Shown: positions 1-12,301 of the stretch, piece by piece
Layout: each line of letters starts with the position of its first letter
How positions within the stretch are numbered: the first letter of the stretch is position 1
Source of the DNA: Carallia brachiata
Lineage: Eukaryota > Streptophyta > Magnoliopsida > Malpighiales > Rhizophoraceae
DNA: 64,000 nt
Assembly: GCA_021464245.1 (NCBI GenBank)
Contig: JADCRB010000027.1
Location: 966,736 to 1,030,735, forward strand
Direction of reading: 5' to 3'
Made by a program: the position numbers and the translations under genes
The notes under the pieces: model-generated
Database searches by the model: none
What the model saw: the letters and a program-made list of their open reading frames with translations, nothing else
Told to the model about the DNA's origin: nothing

Positions 1-225
1 ATGGGAGAGAATTTCAAAAATAACAAGGGAGAAGAAGAGAGACCAAGTTATGGGAGATGCATTCATTATCTTTATTGATCATAGGAATCATTATGTATGA
101 AGTTTTAAGATTTATATAATGATTACAACATTGAACTTTAGTAAACATACAGTACAAAATTCAAATTAAAGTTAGATTTAAATTTGAACTAATTTAAATC
201 CAACTATTGGTTTAAACTTTCACAA
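1..225. other. AT-rich flank left of the copia element
   Basis: No gene or RNA was recognised here. The stretch is AT-rich and ends at the 5 bp target sequence of the copia insertion. Confidence 0.5.
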
Positions 226-230
226 ATTAG

Positions 231-473
231 TGTTGGAAAGTTTGGGAAAATCCTGGAATCATGGGATCTTTGATTGACATAAATCCCATAATTAGTGGGA
301 TCAGATTTCAGTCAATGTTTTCTATTTATTATCTTTCCTTTTGTATATCTCTAGTTTAGGAAAACTATTCCTTTGATATAGCCCCTAGTTGTACAATTTT
401 TGTGTATATATTCCTAAAGATATTGCAATCAATAAAATAGGGTTTTTCCTCATGTCAATATACCTTTGTTTCA
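231..473 (+). repeat. 5' LTR of the copia element
   Basis: The 243 bp direct repeat matches 4920-5162 with about 6 substitutions. It contains a TATA-like GTATATAT near 404 and an AATAAA signal at 431-436, the usual U3-R-U5 signals. It ends in TCA directly against the primer site. Confidence 0.96.
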
Positions 474-485
474 TGGTATCAGAGC
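474..485 (+). other. Primer binding site (initiator tRNA-Met type)
   Basis: TGGTATCAGAGC starts at the first base after the 5' LTR. This 12-mer is the standard primer site complementary to the 3' end of plant initiator tRNA-Met used by copia elements. Confidence 0.95.
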
Positions 486-529
486 CTGGTTGAGAAAACC
501 TAGACAGCCAAAATTGTGTGGCCGAAACC

Positions 530-1456
530 ATGGCTGACAATACCTCTGTTCCTACAGTGGCAGATTCATCTGTCACTTCCAATCCAAAAATCACTAATAC
601 TTTACCAACTAGCTCCACCATGTCCTCCTTTGACCACTACAACCTACAGATTACTCAACATAAGTTAAATGGGAGTAACTTTAGGGAATGGTTCCAATCT
701 GTTCTCTTGGTAATCAAAGGTAAAGGAAAGGCAGGCTATCTTACAGGTTCAATTCCTGTTCCTTCAGTAGATGCAATTGACTACAACAGATGGGAGGCTG
801 AGAACTCCATTGTTATGGCTTGGCTTATTAACTCCATGGAGCCAAAGATTGGAATGACCTATTTATTCTATAAGACTGGAAAAGAAATATGGGATGCAGT
901 GCAAGCAATCTACTTAGATATGGAGAATACAGCTCAGTGTTTTGAAGTGCGCTCAGCAATTCGAAACGCTCGACAAAAAAATATGGACGTGACAACTTAC
1001 TACAATAAGTTGGTAGAATTATGGCAGGAAATTGATTTGTTTTATGATATGAATTGGGAATGTCCCAATGATGCTGTGAAATACAGCAAGATGATTGAGA
1101 AAGATAGGGTATTTGATTTCCTTCAAGGCCTCAATGCTGACCTTGATGAAGTACGAGGTCGGCTCCTTGGAACCAAGCCCTTTCCATCCTTACGTGATGC
1201 ATTTGCTGAAGTTCGTCGTGAAGAAAGTCGAAAACGGGTAATGCTCAACTCCTTTTCCGCTTCCTCATCTAATAGTGCAGCACAGAACTCCTCTTTTGCC
1301 ACTTTCAAGCATGAAGTGAACAAACCTTCACCACAAGACCAAATACCACCAGACAAACAATAGTGTGACCACTGCAACAAACCTTCTCATACAAGGGAAT
1401 CTTGCTGGAAGATACATGGAAAACCAGCAAATTGGAAGCCTCGGAACAAAAGGGAA
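530..1456 (+). pseudogene. gag: copia gag (UBN2-type) with a stop before the zinc knuckle
   Basis: The ATG at 530 follows the primer site by about 45 bp. The product starts MADNTSVPT and carries the retrotransposon gag (UBN2-like) region with LNGSNFREW near residue 47 and a WDAV motif, the nucleocapsid precursor of the virus-like particle. A TAG at 1361-1363 interrupts it. Directly after the stop and in the same frame comes a CCHC zinc knuckle (C-X2-C-X4-H-X4-C, 1364-1405), so the stop removes the nucleic-acid-binding part. The frame then continues without a shift into protease, so gag and pol were one open frame before the mutation. Confidence 0.93.
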
Positions 1457-4400
1457 TTGAACCGAAATGCATATATTGTTGAAGCTGCCCAAGGGACTAG
1501 TAAAGCTACTGGCCTAAACTTGTCCACTGAACAAGTTGAACTTCTCCATCAGCTACTAAATCAAACGAAGCTTCAAAAAGGGATAGAAGTCTCCACATCC
1601 TCAAGGCCAACAGCATCAGTTGCACAACAAGGTAACTTAGGTCATTCTCTAGTATCTAGAAGGCTAACTCAAAAATATTGGATAGTGGATATAGGTGCAA
1701 CAGACCATATGACAGGAACACAAGACTCAATGAGTGATTTTCAAGCTAGTGATGGAAGCATGCAAGTGATAGTGGCTGATGGTGCAACAGCACTAGTTAT
1801 GGGTCAAGGAAGCATCTGTTTACCTAACTTTAAATTGAAATCTGTGTTATACGTACAAGGATTGGAATGCAACCTTATTTCAATTAGCAAAATAATGAGG
1901 GACTTGGATTGTATTGTAACCTTTTTTCACACTCACTATATTTTTCAGGACCGGTCTTCGGAGAGGATGATTGGCAATGCTGAAGAGAAAGACGGTCTCT
2001 ATTACATCACGGGTGGTAACTCCATTAGCCAATGTAGGGTACCCAATAAAGCTTATTGTTCTGTTTTGAATAATTCTGATGTCATCTTGTGGCATAAACG
2101 ACTTGGACATCCTAGTTTTTCTTATCTTAAATTCTTGTACCCTTATTTATTTGTCAATAAAAGAAGTATACCTTTTCAGTGTGATCATTGCATTCTTGCT
2201 AAGCAATCAAAAAATTCTTACCCCACAAATCCATATAAACCATCTAAACCTTTTCACTTAATTCATAGTGACATATGGGGGCCAGCACGAGCCACAACTC
2301 TTTCTGGGACTAGATGGTTTGTCACATTCATCGATGACCATACTAGAGTGTGTTGGGTGTATCTTATGAAGGAAAAATCAGAAGTGAGTGCCATTTTCAA
2401 AGCTTTCCATAAACTGGTCTAGAATGTGTTTGAAATATCAATTCATATTCTTAGAACCAATAATGGTAGGGAATACCTATCTCATGACCTTACATTATCT
2501 CACTGAGAATGGCATTTTCCATCAAACTTCCTGTACTTATACACCCCAACAAAATGGAGTGGTAGAAAGAAAAAACTGGTACCTTTTGGAAGTAGCTAGA
2601 TCCTTAATGTTTGCAAGTACAGTGCCTAATTCCTATTGGGGTGAGGCGGTTCTCACAACAGCTTATTTGATCAATCGTCTTCCTTCTAAAGTCCTTCAAT
2701 TCCGGCCACCCTTAAGTACACTTTTGGACACTTATCCTCATGCTCGTATCCTAAACTCCCTCCCACCACGAGTGTTTGGGTGCACAGTTTATGTTCATAA
2801 CACCAATCCAACTCGACATAAATTAGAACCAAAATCTTTGAAGTGTATTTTTGTTGGGTATTCCCCTACTCAACGAGGATATAAATGCTATTGTCCTATG
2901 TCGAAAAAGTTTCTTGTATCAAATGATATTGTTTTTCTTGAACATGAGTCCTTCTATCCCAATGTCTCTCTTCAGGGGGAGATACTAAGTGAAGAGTGTC
3001 ATTGGGACCCTACTATTTCTCTCCCAATATCCCTTTCGAGTCCCTCTCAATCTCTTTCAAATTGGCCTCAAACAGTGACCCCAATAACCACATTTTCCAT
3101 TACTGATCAAGGGGGAGAGTTACCACCTCAAAAGCCTTTGAAGGTGTATTCTAGACGACAAAAACATTCTGCTTCTCAGTCTAGCCAATCACCCGAACTG
3201 GAGACAGGTTTACCAAGGGAAGAAATGGTGGTGGTAAATGACCTGGATGTTCCTATTGCCCTAAGGAAAGGGGTAAGGTCCTGCACCAAATATCCCATCT
3301 CCAATTATTTAACATATTCTAGATTGTCACAGAAATTCGGAGCCTTGACTATGACACTTGATGAAGTGGAGATTCCAAAACATATTAATGAAGCCTTAGA
3401 GAACCCAAAGTGGAAGGCTGCAGTAATGGAAGAGATGAAAGCCTTGATTGAAAATCATACATGGGATGTAGTTACACTACCCGAGAACAAGAGGGCAGTA
3501 GGATGCAAGTGGGTGTTTACTATGAAATACAATGCAGATGGGAGTATTGACAGATACAATGCCAGGTTAGTAGCCCAAGGTTTCACTCAAACTTATGGAA
3601 TAGACTATGAGGAAACTTTTGCACCAGTTGCAAAGTTAAATTCCATAAGAGTTTTATTGTCACTTGCTGCTAATCTTGACTGGGAACTTTTTCAGTAGAT
3701 ATTAAGAATGCTTTCCTCAATGGAAATCTAGAGGGGGAGATTTATATGAAAATTCCTCCAGGATTTAAAACTAAAGAGAGTGCTGGAAAGATTTGCAGAT
3801 TAAGAAAATCACTTTATGACTTGAAGCAGTCTCCACGAGCTTGGTTTACTAGATTTAGCTCTACTCTTAAAGGTCTCGAGTATACACAAGGCCAAGCTGA
3901 TGACACATTATTCACCAAGCTTGCAGTAAGTGGTAAGAGGGTCATTTTAATTGTCTATGTTGATGATATTATCATAACAGGTGATGATAAGGAGGGAATT
4001 GTAAAGCTAAAACAACAGTTGAAAACTGAGTTTGAAGTTAAGGATCTTGGTCATATGAAGTACTTCTTGGGAATGGAAGTTACTCGGAGCAAGGAAGGTA
4101 TTTTCATCTCACAAAGAAAATACACTCTAGATCTCTTGAAGGAAACTGGTATGTTGGGTTGCAAACCTACAAATACTGCCTTAGAAAAGAATTGGAAGTT
4201 GAAAATTGATGAAAAAGATCCTCCTGTAGACAAAGGCAGGTACTAAAGGTTGGTGGGACAACTTATTTATCTTGCACTCACACGGCCTGATATTACCTAT
4301 GCAGCAAGTGTGATAAGCCAGTTCATGCATTCACCTACACAACAACATTTGGAAGCTGCATTTCATATCCTAAGGTACCTAAAAGGGACTCCTGGAAAAG

Positions 4401-4912
4401 GATTGATGTTTCGAAAGAGTGAGAAGCGAGGAATAGAGGGCTTTGCTGATGCAGATTGGGCAAGCTTAATCACAGATTGTAGGTCTACTTCTGGATATTG
4501 TAGTAAGCTATGGGGTAACTTAGTTACATGAAGGAGTAAAAAGCAATCAGTGGTAGCAAGGAGTAGTGTAGAGGCAGAATTTCGAGCTATTGAACAAGGA
4601 ATTTGTGAGTTAATATGGTTGGAAAGATTGACGAAAGATCTTCAACTTGAATTGGCACATCCAACGGTGTTATATAGTGACAGCAAGTCTGCTATTAGCA
4701 TGGTGAACAATCCAATCCAACATGATCGAATGAAGCACGTGAGGATAGATAGAAGTTTTATTAAAAGTGAGGTTGAAGATGGCAGGATCCAACTGGCCTA
4801 TGTTCCAACAGCTCAACAAGAAGCTGATGTTTTCACTAAAGTTATTTGCAATCCGGGATTTCAGTCAATTATTGGCAAGCTGGGAATGTTAGACATATAT
4901 TCACCAGCTTGA
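1457..4912 (+). pseudogene. pol: copia pol: protease, integrase, RT, RNase H (broken)
   Basis: Domains in order: protease at about 1675-1800, where the active-site motif reads DIGA instead of the usual DSGA; GAG-pre-integrase and the HHCC zinc site (HKRLGHPS near 2093, CDHCILAKQ near 2180); integrase core with FIDDHTR near 2330 and the TPQQNGVVERKN block near 2545; reverse transcriptase from about 3408, with YVDD at about 3956; RNase H with DADWA near 4450 and DSKSA near 4681. Lesions seen: TAG at 2420, a frameshift near 2480, a one-base loss near 3697 that shifts the frame back, TAA at 4244 and TGA at 4529. At least three of the four stops in the element are explainable as single C-to-T or G-to-A transitions (CAG, CAA and TGG codons). 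The reading frame ends with TGA at 4910-4912. Confidence 0.94.
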
Positions 4913-4919
4913 GGGGGAG
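4910..4919 (+). other. Polypurine tract of the copia element
   Basis: TGAGGGGGAG abuts the 3' LTR and overlaps the last stop codon. This is the expected plus-strand primer position. Confidence 0.85.
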
Positions 4920-5162
4920 TGTTGGAAAGTTTGGGAATATCCTGGAATCATGGGATCTTTGATTGACATAAATCCCATAATTAGTGGGATCAGATTTCAG
5001 TCAATGTTTTCTATTTATTATCTTTCCTTTTGTATATCTCTAGTTTAGGAAAACTATTCCTTTGTTATAGCCCCTAGCTGTACAGTTTTTGGTTATATAT
5101 TCCTAAAGATATTGCAATCAATAAAATAGGGTTTTTCCTCATGTCAATATACCTTTGTTTCA
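4920..5162 (+). repeat. 3' LTR of the copia element
   Basis: The 243 bp partner of the LTR at 231-473, beginning TGTTGG and ending in CA. It is followed by the target duplication ATTAG at 5163-5167. Confidence 0.96.
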
Positions 5163-5389
5163 ATTAGCAAATTAGAACAATTGATATGTTAGTCAACCTT
5201 TTTGTAACTTAGTTACATGGATAAAAACAAAATAAGATAGCTTGGTCTTCAATCTTCTATCCTCCTCAAACTTGTAATAACCAAGTATTCAAAAACTGCA
5301 AAACCAAAAGAACAAAAGTAACAAATTTGTGTAATGTTGCAGCACCATTAGAAGCTGCTGGACTTGGAGCTTCAATTATCTTCCTTGAT

Positions 5390-6860
5390 GTTGTAGCATT
5401 GCATATCTAATTCTTTCCTCAGAATTTCAAATCAAGCTTGGGTAACCTCTTAGTAAAGATATCTGCCTACTGTTTCTCATAAGGACATAATTATAGCTTT
5501 AGCTTCATGGCTCTCTTGGGCCTCCCTCATAAAATGCAACTTAACTTTAAAATGCTTAGTCTACCTATTCAAAATAGAATTATTTGATATTACAATAGTG
5601 GACTAAACGTCACAAAATAAAAGAGTAGGCTATATTTGATTGAGTCCTAGATCATAAAGGATCATAAAGTATCTTTGTGATCCAAACTACATGATTCACA
5701 ATAGATGCAACAGCTATATATTCTACTTCTATTGTTGATTAGGCAATAATGGTCTATTTCTTTGAGTTCCAGCAACAAACTCTAAGTCCAAGAGTAAAAG
5801 TAGACCCAAACGTATTCTTCATATCCTTTTGAGAGTTTGGCCAATTATTAGCAGAGTGTCCAGCTACCTTTAGTTTCTCTAATTTTAAAACATGATTCCA
5901 AATTCTGCAGTGCCTTGAATGTACCTAAGCACCATTTTTGGCTATTGGTAGTGCAAGGCACTTGGAGAGTGCATGAACCTGGAAAGAATGCTTTTAGCAT
6001 ACATAATATCAAGCTTGGATGCTGAGAGATAAAGGAGACAACTAATTAGGCCTCTATATCTAGTAACATAAGTTTTCTCAACTCCATCTTCACTTTGCAG
6101 CTTTTTACCAGTTGCTAAAAGAGTCCCTGAGCTTTTGCAATCTATCATCTGGAATTTCTTCAAGATCTCTATTGCATACTTTATTTGACAAATGAAAATC
6201 CCATGAGATGACTGCTTAAGCTTCAAGCCAAAAAAATAGGGCATTAGTCCCAAGTCAGTCATGTCAAATGCTTGCTTCATTTCTATCTTGAACTTTTGCA
6301 CTAGCTGGTTTGAACTCTGAACAATTAACAGGTCATCAACATATATTAAAACATAGAGAAATTCACTTCCCTGAGCTTTAACATAACGAGTTATTTCAGT
6401 TTTGCTTCTTTTGAAACCTAGTTGCAGCAGGTACTTGTTAATCTTGCTATACCGGGCCTTAGGGGCTGTTTTAGGCTATAAAGTGCTTTTTTTGAGTAAG
6501 TATACTTTGTCTTCTTGACCTTTTTTCACAAAATCGGGGGCTGTTCTACAAAAATCTCCTCCTTATATGGTCATTAAGAAAAGCATATTTAACATCAAGT
6601 TGATGCACACACCAATTTATACTTACAATAAGTGCAATCAATAGCTTCATGGTATCCAATCTTGCTACTAGAGCAACGATTTCACAATAATCCAGTTCAA
6701 ATTACTTTGAATAACTTTTAGCTATCAGTCTGGCTTTGTGTTTATTAAGAGTCTTCTATGAATTGAACTTTGATTTGAAAATCCACTTCACACCAATCAC
6801 TGACTTGTGCTTGGGTTTGGAAACCAGGACTCAAGTGATTAAGCAAATCCTATAAGTACA
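5390..6860 (-). pseudogene. Old copia pol remnant (RT to RNase H end)
   Basis: Read on the minus strand, the segment gives copia reverse transcriptase. It starts near 6830 with KSVIGVKWIFKSKF, followed by KHKARLIAKS, a YVDD box near 6335, MTDLGLMPYFFGLK near 6250, the TRYRG and SRFMHSPS blocks near 6060 and 5965, and VLRYIQGTAEFGIMF near 5900. A degenerate tail resembling the RNase H end (FEILRKELDM) lies near 5410. Several stops and shifts are present, with one 119-codon open stretch (5942-6301). No LTRs were recognised, so this is a decayed internal fragment of a different, older lineage than the element to its left. The 5168-5390 spacer between them shows no recognisable feature. Confidence 0.85.
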
Positions 6861-7914
6861 GAGGTTTGTAGTAATAAAAATCTGACAAGAATTTCAGTTA
6901 TTGAACACACAGAGAACAGAATTAATTAACATTTATGTTTAATACAATCAATCTTTATTAGAATATTTAAATCTCATAAGAAATACTTTCGTGCATTTCC
7001 AATATTATCCATCCTCATATTTCCTTGTTTTCCATTTCCTCTTTCTTAAAAGAAAAAGAAAATAAAAGAAAACAAAAAATTATAATATTTGAATCATATA
7101 TTTTATGTTAAAAAACTCATAGATTCTAATATTTTCATTGCAAAACTTAATTATTAATTTTTTTAAAAAAATTTTTGAGATTTTTATGAATTTTCAGATT
7201 TTTTTGAATTTTAAGATTTTTAAAAAACTTTTTGTAACTATTTTTTGATTCTATATTTTTTTTACTTTTAAGAACTTTTCACAAAATTTTTTGAATTTTG
7301 TAAATTTTCAAAATTTTTTATAAACATATGTCATATCATAAAAAATGAAGATATGAGTAACTCGTGGATGGACTCGTACTCTGTCCGAAATAACATAAAA
7401 GTAACTTGATCTGTAAGTAACTTGGTTAAACGACCAATTTTGACACTTTTAATTAGTCAATTAGATCATATGCGAGGCTTTAGGGTAAAATTTGTAAAAG
7501 ATAGATATGATGATTTACTTTCCTAAAAGGTGGACTACTTGTTTATTATACACTTGACGACATAATTATTGTTATTTTACTTGGCATAAGCCCAACCAAC
7601 GTCAAAAAAAAATAAATAAATAAAGGAAAAAAAAAAAAGACGAGGTCGCAGAGCTTGGTTCAGGCGTGCGGTTAGCTATAGTTTGCTTGCGAAAGCTATA
7701 CTTTAGTTTTTATTTTAAGAAAAAAAAAATATAGGAAAACTATAGTTTTTTTTTTTTAAGCAATAGGAAAATTATTCTTTTTTTTTTTTTTTTTGAGAGA
7801 CTGAAATAGGAAAACGATAGTTAACAGTTACCAATTTTATAATTGTTGGATTGCACTACACAATTTAATTTTAAATATTATTAAAATATTAGTTGCACCT
7901 GCACCGCACTTTTA
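6861..7914. other. AT-rich intergenic spacer
   Basis: Very AT-rich, with long A and T runs (for example 7630-7640 and 7745-7795). No coding region, RNA or clear mobile element was recognised. Confidence 0.5.
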
Positions 7915-8414
7915 GGATATCAATATTTTTATTTTTAAATTTTTTAAATTTTTTTACATTTAAATTTTAAATCTTTTTTACATTTTATTTGAATCCTAAA
8001 TTTTTTAATTTTATACTACATCAGTCCTTTAAATTTTAAAAAGTGGTCAATCGATTAATAAATGAATTTAATTTAATAAAAATTATTTAAAAAAAATTAA
8101 ATATATGAATTAAATATTTTTTTCATTAACAAAATATGTACATTAAATATTTTTTAATCAACAAATATATGAATTAAATAGGTAACATGCATATTTTTAA
8201 TAAAAAATACATTCAATTCATATATTTAATCTTTTTGTAAATAATTTTTTGTAAAGTTAAAATTATTTTTTAATAGATTGATCACTTTTGATAAATAGAA
8301 AGACTGATTTGATAAAAAATTAAAAGAGTTAAGACTCAAATGAAGTATCAAAAAAATTTAAGAGTTAAATATAAAAAAAAATTAAAAATTAAAAATTAAA
8401 AATGTTAATATTCC
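7915..8414. repeat. 500 bp AT-rich foldback element, copy 1
   Basis: The two halves are inverted copies of each other. The left end starts GGATATCAATATTTTT, and the reverse complement of the right end starts GGAATATTAACATTTTT. Inside, the left arm has AAAGTGGTCAATCGATTAAT and the right arm the matching inverse around TAGATTGATCACTTTTGATA. The whole element can fold into a long imperfect hairpin. A related copy in the opposite orientation lies at 34777-35234. No target duplication was clear at the ends, so the transposon class (a MITE-like DNA element) is inference. Confidence 0.7.
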
Positions 8415-10079
8415 CCGCCCTTTCTGCGTCTACTAGTGGTTTGTTTAATAAAGTTGAACTTCTTTTTTTTTTTTTTTTTTTGACCGACAATAACATTGAA
8501 CTTTGAAAAATGTGAAGCCAACCAATACACCGTGCGGAGGACAGCCCTTGTCGCACGAACGCAACAGTAGCAGTGTCCCTACGAAGTCGGAATCGAATCT
8601 TATCTTCTTTTTTTTTAAAATTTTTTTATCTTAAGGAAGCTCAAATCTAGTTAATTGAGAAGTGAAGTATAAAAATAGGTTGATCTAGAATTTGAATTCT
8701 CGATCTTGTAAGTAAAGGGTAAACTCTCCAACCAATACAGTCAACCAATACAGCCAATGTTGTTTCTTGGGATCGAATCTTTTCTGTTGGCAATTCATTT
8801 GTGATTTTTGATCTAACAATTCAATATACAAAAAATAACTTAATAAACGATAACTATCAAAATAAAATGACAATAAATATTTATTAAAGAATAAAATTAT
8901 TTTATGTTATTGAACTAATAACAAACTAAATATTCATTGCACAAAACACAATATAATAATTGGAAAACATGGCTAGAAATGGAAGTGACAACAAAAAATA
9001 ATAAAATGAAAACATGTAAATATATATATGGAGGGCTTCAATCATAAATACAGAAAATTTTTATTATCTTCTATAACATTTATAATTATGATGTATAATT
9101 TGACATATGGGTGTTATTGATAGATATTATTTGATCAAAAAATGATCCATCAACTACTGATGTATATTATTCAGATTAAAATATCTCATATAACTCTATT
9201 TTATTTATAGTAACAAAATATAAATATAACATACAAAATGATCATTTTATTATTTAGATAGAAATTATCAATTTAACTAAACATTATAATTTTATTTTAA
9301 TAATCAACAATAATAATAAATAACCATAAAAGTAATAAAGAACAGGTAAACTAAATAGGGTTATAACGTAATTAATAGAGTAATTGGTTGAATCATCATT
9401 ACTAAAGAACTTTTCATTTTCTTCAAAATAATATTTGTAGTTTTGATATAATTTCACATAACGATAACTTAAATGATATAATTAATTCATAAGTTAACCA
9501 CCGAAATTTGCTTAAGTGGCAACTAACCTCTGTAACCAAAATAATTGAAGTGCTTATTATTTTTACTAATTTTTTTTTACATATATATATTGATTTTTCT
9601 AAAGGGTAATTATCATGTTAGAAATTTTCGGTTTATTATCCAAAATTTTGGAAATATTCTTTTAAAACCGTACCATCCTATTTTCGTGGCACATGCGCAA
9701 TTCACTTTATCTTATAAAAGAAATTACGTTAATATTTTCAATGAAATACATATAAAAAAATGTAATTAATTTAATAATATTTAATTATTTATTTTTTTAT
9801 TTTTTAAAAAACAATATAATACATCTTCACTTCTACCGTACCTCTTGGGCTTCATGCCCACAGAATTTTTCTATTATCTTACTCCCACTTGTCAGTAACC
9901 GCGTATTGACTCTTGGACTGGAATGCAAAATTACCAATCTCAAGCTTTATTATCAATTAAAATGTCTGTGTGCGTCCAATTTGTGAAAGGGCTTTGTCGT
10001 CAATGAGAATGCTTTACTATCAATTATTGGCGAAACCAATCACAAGCTTTGTTTATGGACAAACTAACCACTTTCTTCT
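8415..10079. other. AT-rich intergenic spacer
   Basis: No gene was recognised. A run of 22 T lies near 8462. A tract at 8640-8760 around GAATTTGAATTCTCGATC loosely resembles the B-box part of a tRNA-derived SINE, but is too weak to call. The rest is AT-rich. Confidence 0.4.
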
Positions 10080-12301
10080 TCTTCTTTTATCTCAGAAGTT
10101 CCTTCTCTTTCCCTTTCTCTCCAAATTCAGTACAATCTGATCTCAGTTGTTTTGGTGTTGTAATGGCTGCCTATGATCACTACTACTACATCAAAATCTT
10201 ATGCTGTTGACTATGCTTTCTTTCCTAATCACTAGATATTAATCACTACATTGAGTTGTTTTTATTGTAAGTTTTCTTTTTCTTTTTTTTTTCTATTGTG
10301 AAGTTCTTCTTGTTCTTTTTTTTTTTTTTTTCATCTATTTACTTTTCTTTTTACCCATTGTATTGTCATTTATTCTCACCCATTTATGAGAAACCATAAT
10401 TTTTCTTTCTTTTTAATTTTGTTATTTTGTTTTCCTCAAAAAAAAAAAAAGTTTTCTTTTATTTTTTATTTGCTTTCTTTGTACCAACTATTATTATCAC
10501 CATCAAAAATTACAAGTTGCTTAAAAAGCTAAGAACAAAGTCTCAACATATTTTGATTTTTAACTGAGATACTCAAGCGGCCATTTATCCAGGAGTGGAT
10601 CAAGGAAGCTCAAATGTTGTCTTTTGGAATACTTATTTATTAAAAATAAATTGAAAACTCAAAGCTTCAAAGGTTTCTGATTCTTAACAATTATAATAAT
10701 AATTATTAATATTGTTGTTATTGCTGTTATTGGTGAATATTCTTTAATCAAATTTTTATGGCGACTGTTTTTTTATCTTCTTCTTCTTCTTCTATCTTCA
10801 CAGGAATTCTCTCTTGTAAGCAGGAGTTTTTCTGTGCTCTGGTAGTATCCCTGCTACGATATTAGCATCTCAGGTTACAGGTCTGTCTGATGGGACTGTT
10901 GCTTTCTTTTGTTATCAAAGTTTGGATATCGTATCTCCTTCAATAATATTATCGCTTGCTTCAATTTCTTGTAAGTTTGATTCTTCTTCTTCTTCTTCTT
11001 CTTCTCCTTCTGCATATTGAACTTGGTTTTATTGTTTCTATCTGTTTTGTTTCACCAATTATTCTCACTGACGACTCACCCTTATGAGAAATCAAAATAT
11101 ATTTGTTACTTTAGTTAAGATTTCATAATAATAATAATAATAATAACAACAACAACAACAATATTAAACTACATATCATGCTTCCGCTAGCAAGATTTCA
11201 TCAAATGCCAACTTTGATATTTTGGACAGCATACTTTTTGTATTAAACAGAGTTATGCTTCTTACCTTACCTAATTAATAGTAATAATCATGTACATGCA
11301 TCCAACATTTTTAGGTTTATTTCCACGCAAAAAGTTATTGTAACTCCTTAAACTGTCCGCAACTAAAAATATTTCGTCACGTTACACCATCAAGCTATTG
11401 ATACTCACATGACACTCATTAATTACAGAAGTTATCTCTTGTAATTTGAAGTTGTCCCAGTAGTCTCTTTCCAACACGGCTACCTCAGCACTTAAGTTGC
11501 TTCAAGTTCAGATATCATATCTCCATCAGCAATATTATTATTTTCTTCAAGTTTTTGTAAGTTCTTCCTAAACTTGGTTTTATTGTTTCTATTAGTCTTA
11601 TTTAACCAATTATATATTCTCGTTTCTTCACTTTTCGTTAGGAGAAGTCAAGTTATAAATTTGAAGATAATTGACTAATTTTTTTTTTCTCCCTTTGAAA
11701 ACTAACCTTTGCCCCAGAGGAAAATAACTTTAGCTCCCACGAACTTACAAGTTAAAGATTTTTTCATTAGATAAAAAGTATATGATCAATAAAAATTTTA
11801 TAAACTTAGTTTTTAAAACATTTTTTTTTATAGATAAGCATATATTAGTTCTACAACCTTTCATTCTTTAAGTAAATCGTAGATCTTTTTATCAAACAAA
11901 CAAAATAAAATATGCATTTATAAAACTTTAAGTTGTTTTGAACTTATCATTAAATTTTAAAAAAATATAATACTATGATTATTTTTAAATTTATTTTGCT
12001 TTAAAATTTTCCTTTTTTTTTTTTTTTTGGGTTGGAAACATCTGCACATATATTAACATTTGCATTGATTAATTACAAGCGTCAAAGGATATACTATTGT
12101 TGTTGACTCTAATTATCTTAATTTGAGAACAAGGTTTTTTTTTACTATTATTGTTGCAATTGTTTGACTTCCTATCTATTGTTGGTCTTACTTTCTTCTG
12201 TTTCTATTTTCACTGGAACACTTTGATTTGCATTTCTCTGAAGAGGGGAACTTCATTCGTATATCCAGGCTGGAGTCGGAAGGGAAAGTCATAAGTAAAT
12301 T
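10080..12301 (+). other. Leader-like region upstream of the CNL gene with repeated units
   Basis: This 2.2 kb stretch before the CNL start codon has pyrimidine-rich, leader-like segments and several splice-like sequences, and no long open frame. A unit at about 10916-11080 (GATATCGTATCTCC, then CAATAATATTATCG, CTTGTAAGTTTGATTC, TTGGTTTTATTGTTTCTAT) recurs at about 11510-11635 with the same order of blocks. A weaker relative of its last part (TTATTCTCACCCATTTATGAGAAA) lies near 10370. Spliced 5' leaders are common in CNL genes, so these may be duplicated leader exons (inference). A TTC repeat occupies 10981-11004, and an AAT/AAC repeat lies near 11127-11162. Confidence 0.45.

Larger units (their letters stand above)
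231..5162 (+). mobile_element. Ty1/copia LTR retrotransposon, near full length, degenerate
   Basis: A 4.9 kb element bounded by two 243 bp direct LTRs that begin TGTTGG and end in CA. It is flanked by the perfect 5 bp duplication ATTAG (226-230 and 5163-5167). A tRNA-Met-type primer site follows the 5' LTR and a purine tract precedes the 3' LTR. The gene order gag, protease, integrase, RT, RNase H is the copia order (integrase before RT). The LTRs differ at about 6 of 243 positions, which suggests an insertion of roughly a million years if a typical plant neutral rate applies (inference). Coding capacity is lost through four in-frame stops and two frameshifts, so it could move only with proteins supplied in trans. 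Confidence 0.97.
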
